Source: Plantibacter auratus
GTDB lineage: Bacteria > Actinomycetota > Actinomycetes > Actinomycetales > Microbacteriaceae
DNA length: 64,000 bases
NCBI RefSeq assembly: GCF_050587365.1
Contig: NZ_JBOBFV010000002.1
Span: 1 to 64,000, forward strand
Direction of reading: 5' to 3'
Below the pieces are notes generated by a model. The model did no database searches and had not been told where the DNA came from. It worked only from the letters and a program-made list of their open reading frames with translations. Positions 62,431-64,000 of the stretch are shown here, piece after piece. The translations under genes were made by a program, and so were the position numbers. Each line of letters opens with the position of its first letter. Within the stretch, counting starts at the first letter, position 1.

Positions 62431-64000
62431 GAGAACACCCTCCGCATCCACATGGCGATGCCCTCGACGACGAGGACGACCGCGAGGATCATCAGCACGA
62501 TGGCCGTGACCTGGTCGTAGTTCCCGCCCTGGTCCGCCTGGATCAGGTAGTAGCCGATGCCGCCTCCGCCGACGATGCCGAGCATGGTCGCGGCGCGGAT
62601 GTTCGTGTCGAGCGTGTAGAAGGTGTGCCCGACCAGTGCACGGGCGCCCTGCGGGAGCGTCGCGGCGGCGTAGACCTGTGGGCGCGTCGCGCCGACGGCG
62701 GTCAGCGCGCGTTCCGGTCCGGGCGCGACCTCCTCGAAGGAGTCCGCGATGAGCTTGCCGAGGAGGCCGATCCCGCAGATGCCGAGCGCGAGCGTCCCCG
62801 CCTGGGCCCCGAGCCCGGTGACCACGATGAGGAGGATCGCGAGGATGAGCTCCGGGATGCCGCGGATGCCGACGAGCGCGAACCGGGCGCCGGTGCGGAC
62901 ACCGCGGTTCGGGGCGACGTTCCGTGCGGCGAGGGACCCGATGACGATCGAGCAGACGAGGGCGATGAGGGTCGCCGCGAAGGCGATCGCGACGGTCTCG
63001 AACATCGCCTCGACCATCTGCTCCGTCGTGCGCATGCCGAACGACGGAGGCCAGAGTCGGACGAGGACGTCGGGGGCCTTGGCCCAGAACGTCACGAGGT
63101 CGCCCCACTGGATGTCGGACACGACGACGCCCCAGACCACGACCGCCACGGCGAGCCAGGCACCGACGGTGTCGCGGACGCGGGCCGGCGTCCACGGACG
63201 CTTCGCTGCAGCGGCGATCCGGGACTCGGCGCTCGGAGAGGCGACCGTGCGGTTGCTCCCACCCGCCGCACGACGTGCCTCCCGGCCCGCGGCCACCCGA
63301 CGCACGACGCGGTCACCGAGTCCACGTCCGGTCGGCTGCACCCCGAGCATCACGGTCCGCACGGTGCTCGACACGATCTCCATGACGACGCACAGCGCGA
63401 AGATGACGATCGCGAGTCCGATGCCGAGCGAGTAGTCGAGGGATTTGAACGCGAGCGACAGTTCACGGCCGAGGCCGAGGACGCCGACGTAGCCGAGGAG
63501 GACCGAACCGCGCAGGTTGATGTCGCCGCGGTGGAGGACCGTGGCCACCCAGGACGGGAGGACCTGCGGCAGGACACCCGAGGTGAACTCCTGCAGCTTC
63601 GAGCCGCCGGCCGCCCGGATCGCGAGCCGTGGCCCCTCGTCGACCTGCTCGATCGCGTCCGCGAAGAGCTTCGAGATCATGCCGACGGAGTGCAGCCCGA
63701 TCGCGATGATGCCGGGCAGCGAGCCGAGCGAGAACATGAGCACGAGGATCATCGCGATGACGACATCGGGCACGGCACGGCTGAGCACGCCGACGAACCG
63801 ACCGACCGCGCGCCAGGCCGGTCCCGGGGTCGTGTTGGCGGCCGCGAGGTACGCGACCGGGATCGAGAGCACCGCAGCGAGGACGGTGCCGGAGATGACG
63901 ATCCCCAGGGTCAGGGCGGTGAGCGACAGCAGTTCCCCGGGCGGCGGGAACGTGATCGTGCCCACCCGGTTGAAGAAGTTGACCGCGTTGCCCCAGCTCG
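62427..64000 (-). CDS. phnE: Phosphonate ABC transporter permease, tandem PhnE fusion (partial)
   Basis: At least 524 residues; the frame stays open to the window edge, reading SWGNAVNFFNRVGTITFPPPGELL, so the N-terminus lies beyond 64000 and the GTG at 63965 is not the true start. The protein is a fusion of two PhnE-type permeases: half 1 (to about 63310) with SRAVPDVVIAMILVLMFSLGSLPGIIAIGLHSVGMISKLFADAIEQVDEGP, and half 2 with GIRGIPELILAILLIVVTGLGAQAGTLALGICGIGLLGKLIADSFEEVAPGPERALTAVGAT. These EAA-like loops couple to PhnC. A linker of about 60 residues joins them. phnC and phnD are expected just upstream. Confidence 0.9.
   Translation of the reverse strand, partial: SWGNAVNFFNRVGTITFPPPGELLSLTALTLGIVISGTVLAAVLSIPVAYLAAANTTPGPAWRAVGRFVGVLSRAVPDVVIAMILVLMFSLGSLPGIIAIGLHSVGMISKLFADAIEQVDEGPRLAIRAAGGSKLQEFTSGVLPQVLPSWVATVLHRGDINLRGSVLLGYVGVLGLGRELSLAFKSLDYSLGIGLAIVIFALCVVMEIVSSTVRTVMLGVQPTGRGLGDRVVRRVAAGREARRAAGGSNRTVASPSAESRIAAAAKRPWTPARVRDTVGAWLAVAVVVWGVVVSDIQWGDLVTFWAKAPDVLVRLWPPSFGMRTTEQMVEAMFETVAIAFAATLIALVCSIVIGSLAARNVAPNRGVRTGARFALVGIRGIPELILAILLIVVTGLGAQAGTLALGICGIGLLGKLIADSFEEVAPGPERALTAVGATRPQVYAAATLPQGARALVGHTFYTLDTNIRAATMLGIVGGGGIGYYLIQADQGGNYDQVTAIVLMILAVVLVVEGIAMWMRRVFS

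Noticed and set aside
63965..63967. GTG at 63965 as the true phnE start
   Set aside because: The frame is open and protein-like to the window edge, so the N-terminus lies outside.

Overview
The window is 64 kb of very GC-rich chromosomal DNA with tightly packed genes, many GTG starts, 4-bp ATGA/GTGA overlaps and a strong bias to G/C at third codon positions. The gene content (DUF3073 protein, YcnI-CopC pair, Rv2578c-like radical SAM protein, sterol-carrier protein next to purD, GH15 glucosidase/trehalase, paired FluC subunits, actinobacterial LexA box) points to an actinobacterium, most likely of the family Microbacteriaceae. No rRNA, tRNA, IS element, prophage or CRISPR array was seen.

Layout. 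0-3.1 kb: intergenic tandem repeats, then a leftward copper-associated operon (membrane protein, YcnI, CopC). 3.1-9.7 kb: AI-2E family exporter, pirin, a YkoE-type ECF vitamin transporter (S component, double ATPase, T component) and an SOS-box-controlled radical SAM protein. 9.7-19.1 kb: YpeA-like acetyltransferase, type-B carboxylesterase, a DEAD-box helicase with a long repetitive N-terminus, GH15 glucosidase, Nudix hydrolase, monooxygenase-like protein, AraC regulator and a conserved unknown. 19.2-28 kb: IclR/hutH divergent pair, a giant RND exporter with a 260-residue disordered tail, and a divergent MocR regulator/YczE membrane protein. 28-32 kb: DctA dicarboxylate carrier divergent from its likely two-component system. 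32-35.3 kb: a WXG100-like/papain-like operon with a divergent lipoprotein. 35.4-43.8 kb: DUF4097-PadR operon, septum-formation lipoprotein, APC permease, a FluC-FluC-UspA-HhH operon, DUF3073 and a 2TM protein. 43.9-58.3 kb: purine genes purF, purM, purD and purC interspersed with zapE, an epimerase, a GT2, an MFS/PadR pair and a possible acquired flippase. 58.3-64 kb: a membrane protein and a four-gene phosphonate uptake and catabolism operon that runs off the right edge.

Two regulatory themes cross the window. First, about nineteen genes have a -10-like hexamer separated from the start codon by six (occasionally seven or eight) bases, the geometry of leaderless transcripts; I used this to choose several starts. 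Second, a palindromic 20-24 bp element (core CTTCGACAGGCTCAGGGACC) recurs eight times, always outside genes and mostly at 3' ends, and is associated with 21-bp and 107-bp tandem repeats; it probably acts as, or grew out of, a terminator hairpin.

The most unusual items are the SOS-controlled radical SAM gene, the WXG100/papain-like operon, the oxidative phosphonate operon, the repetitive helicase and RND tails, and the long palindrome at 16.3 kb. All functional calls rest on motif recognition by eye; no database search was run.
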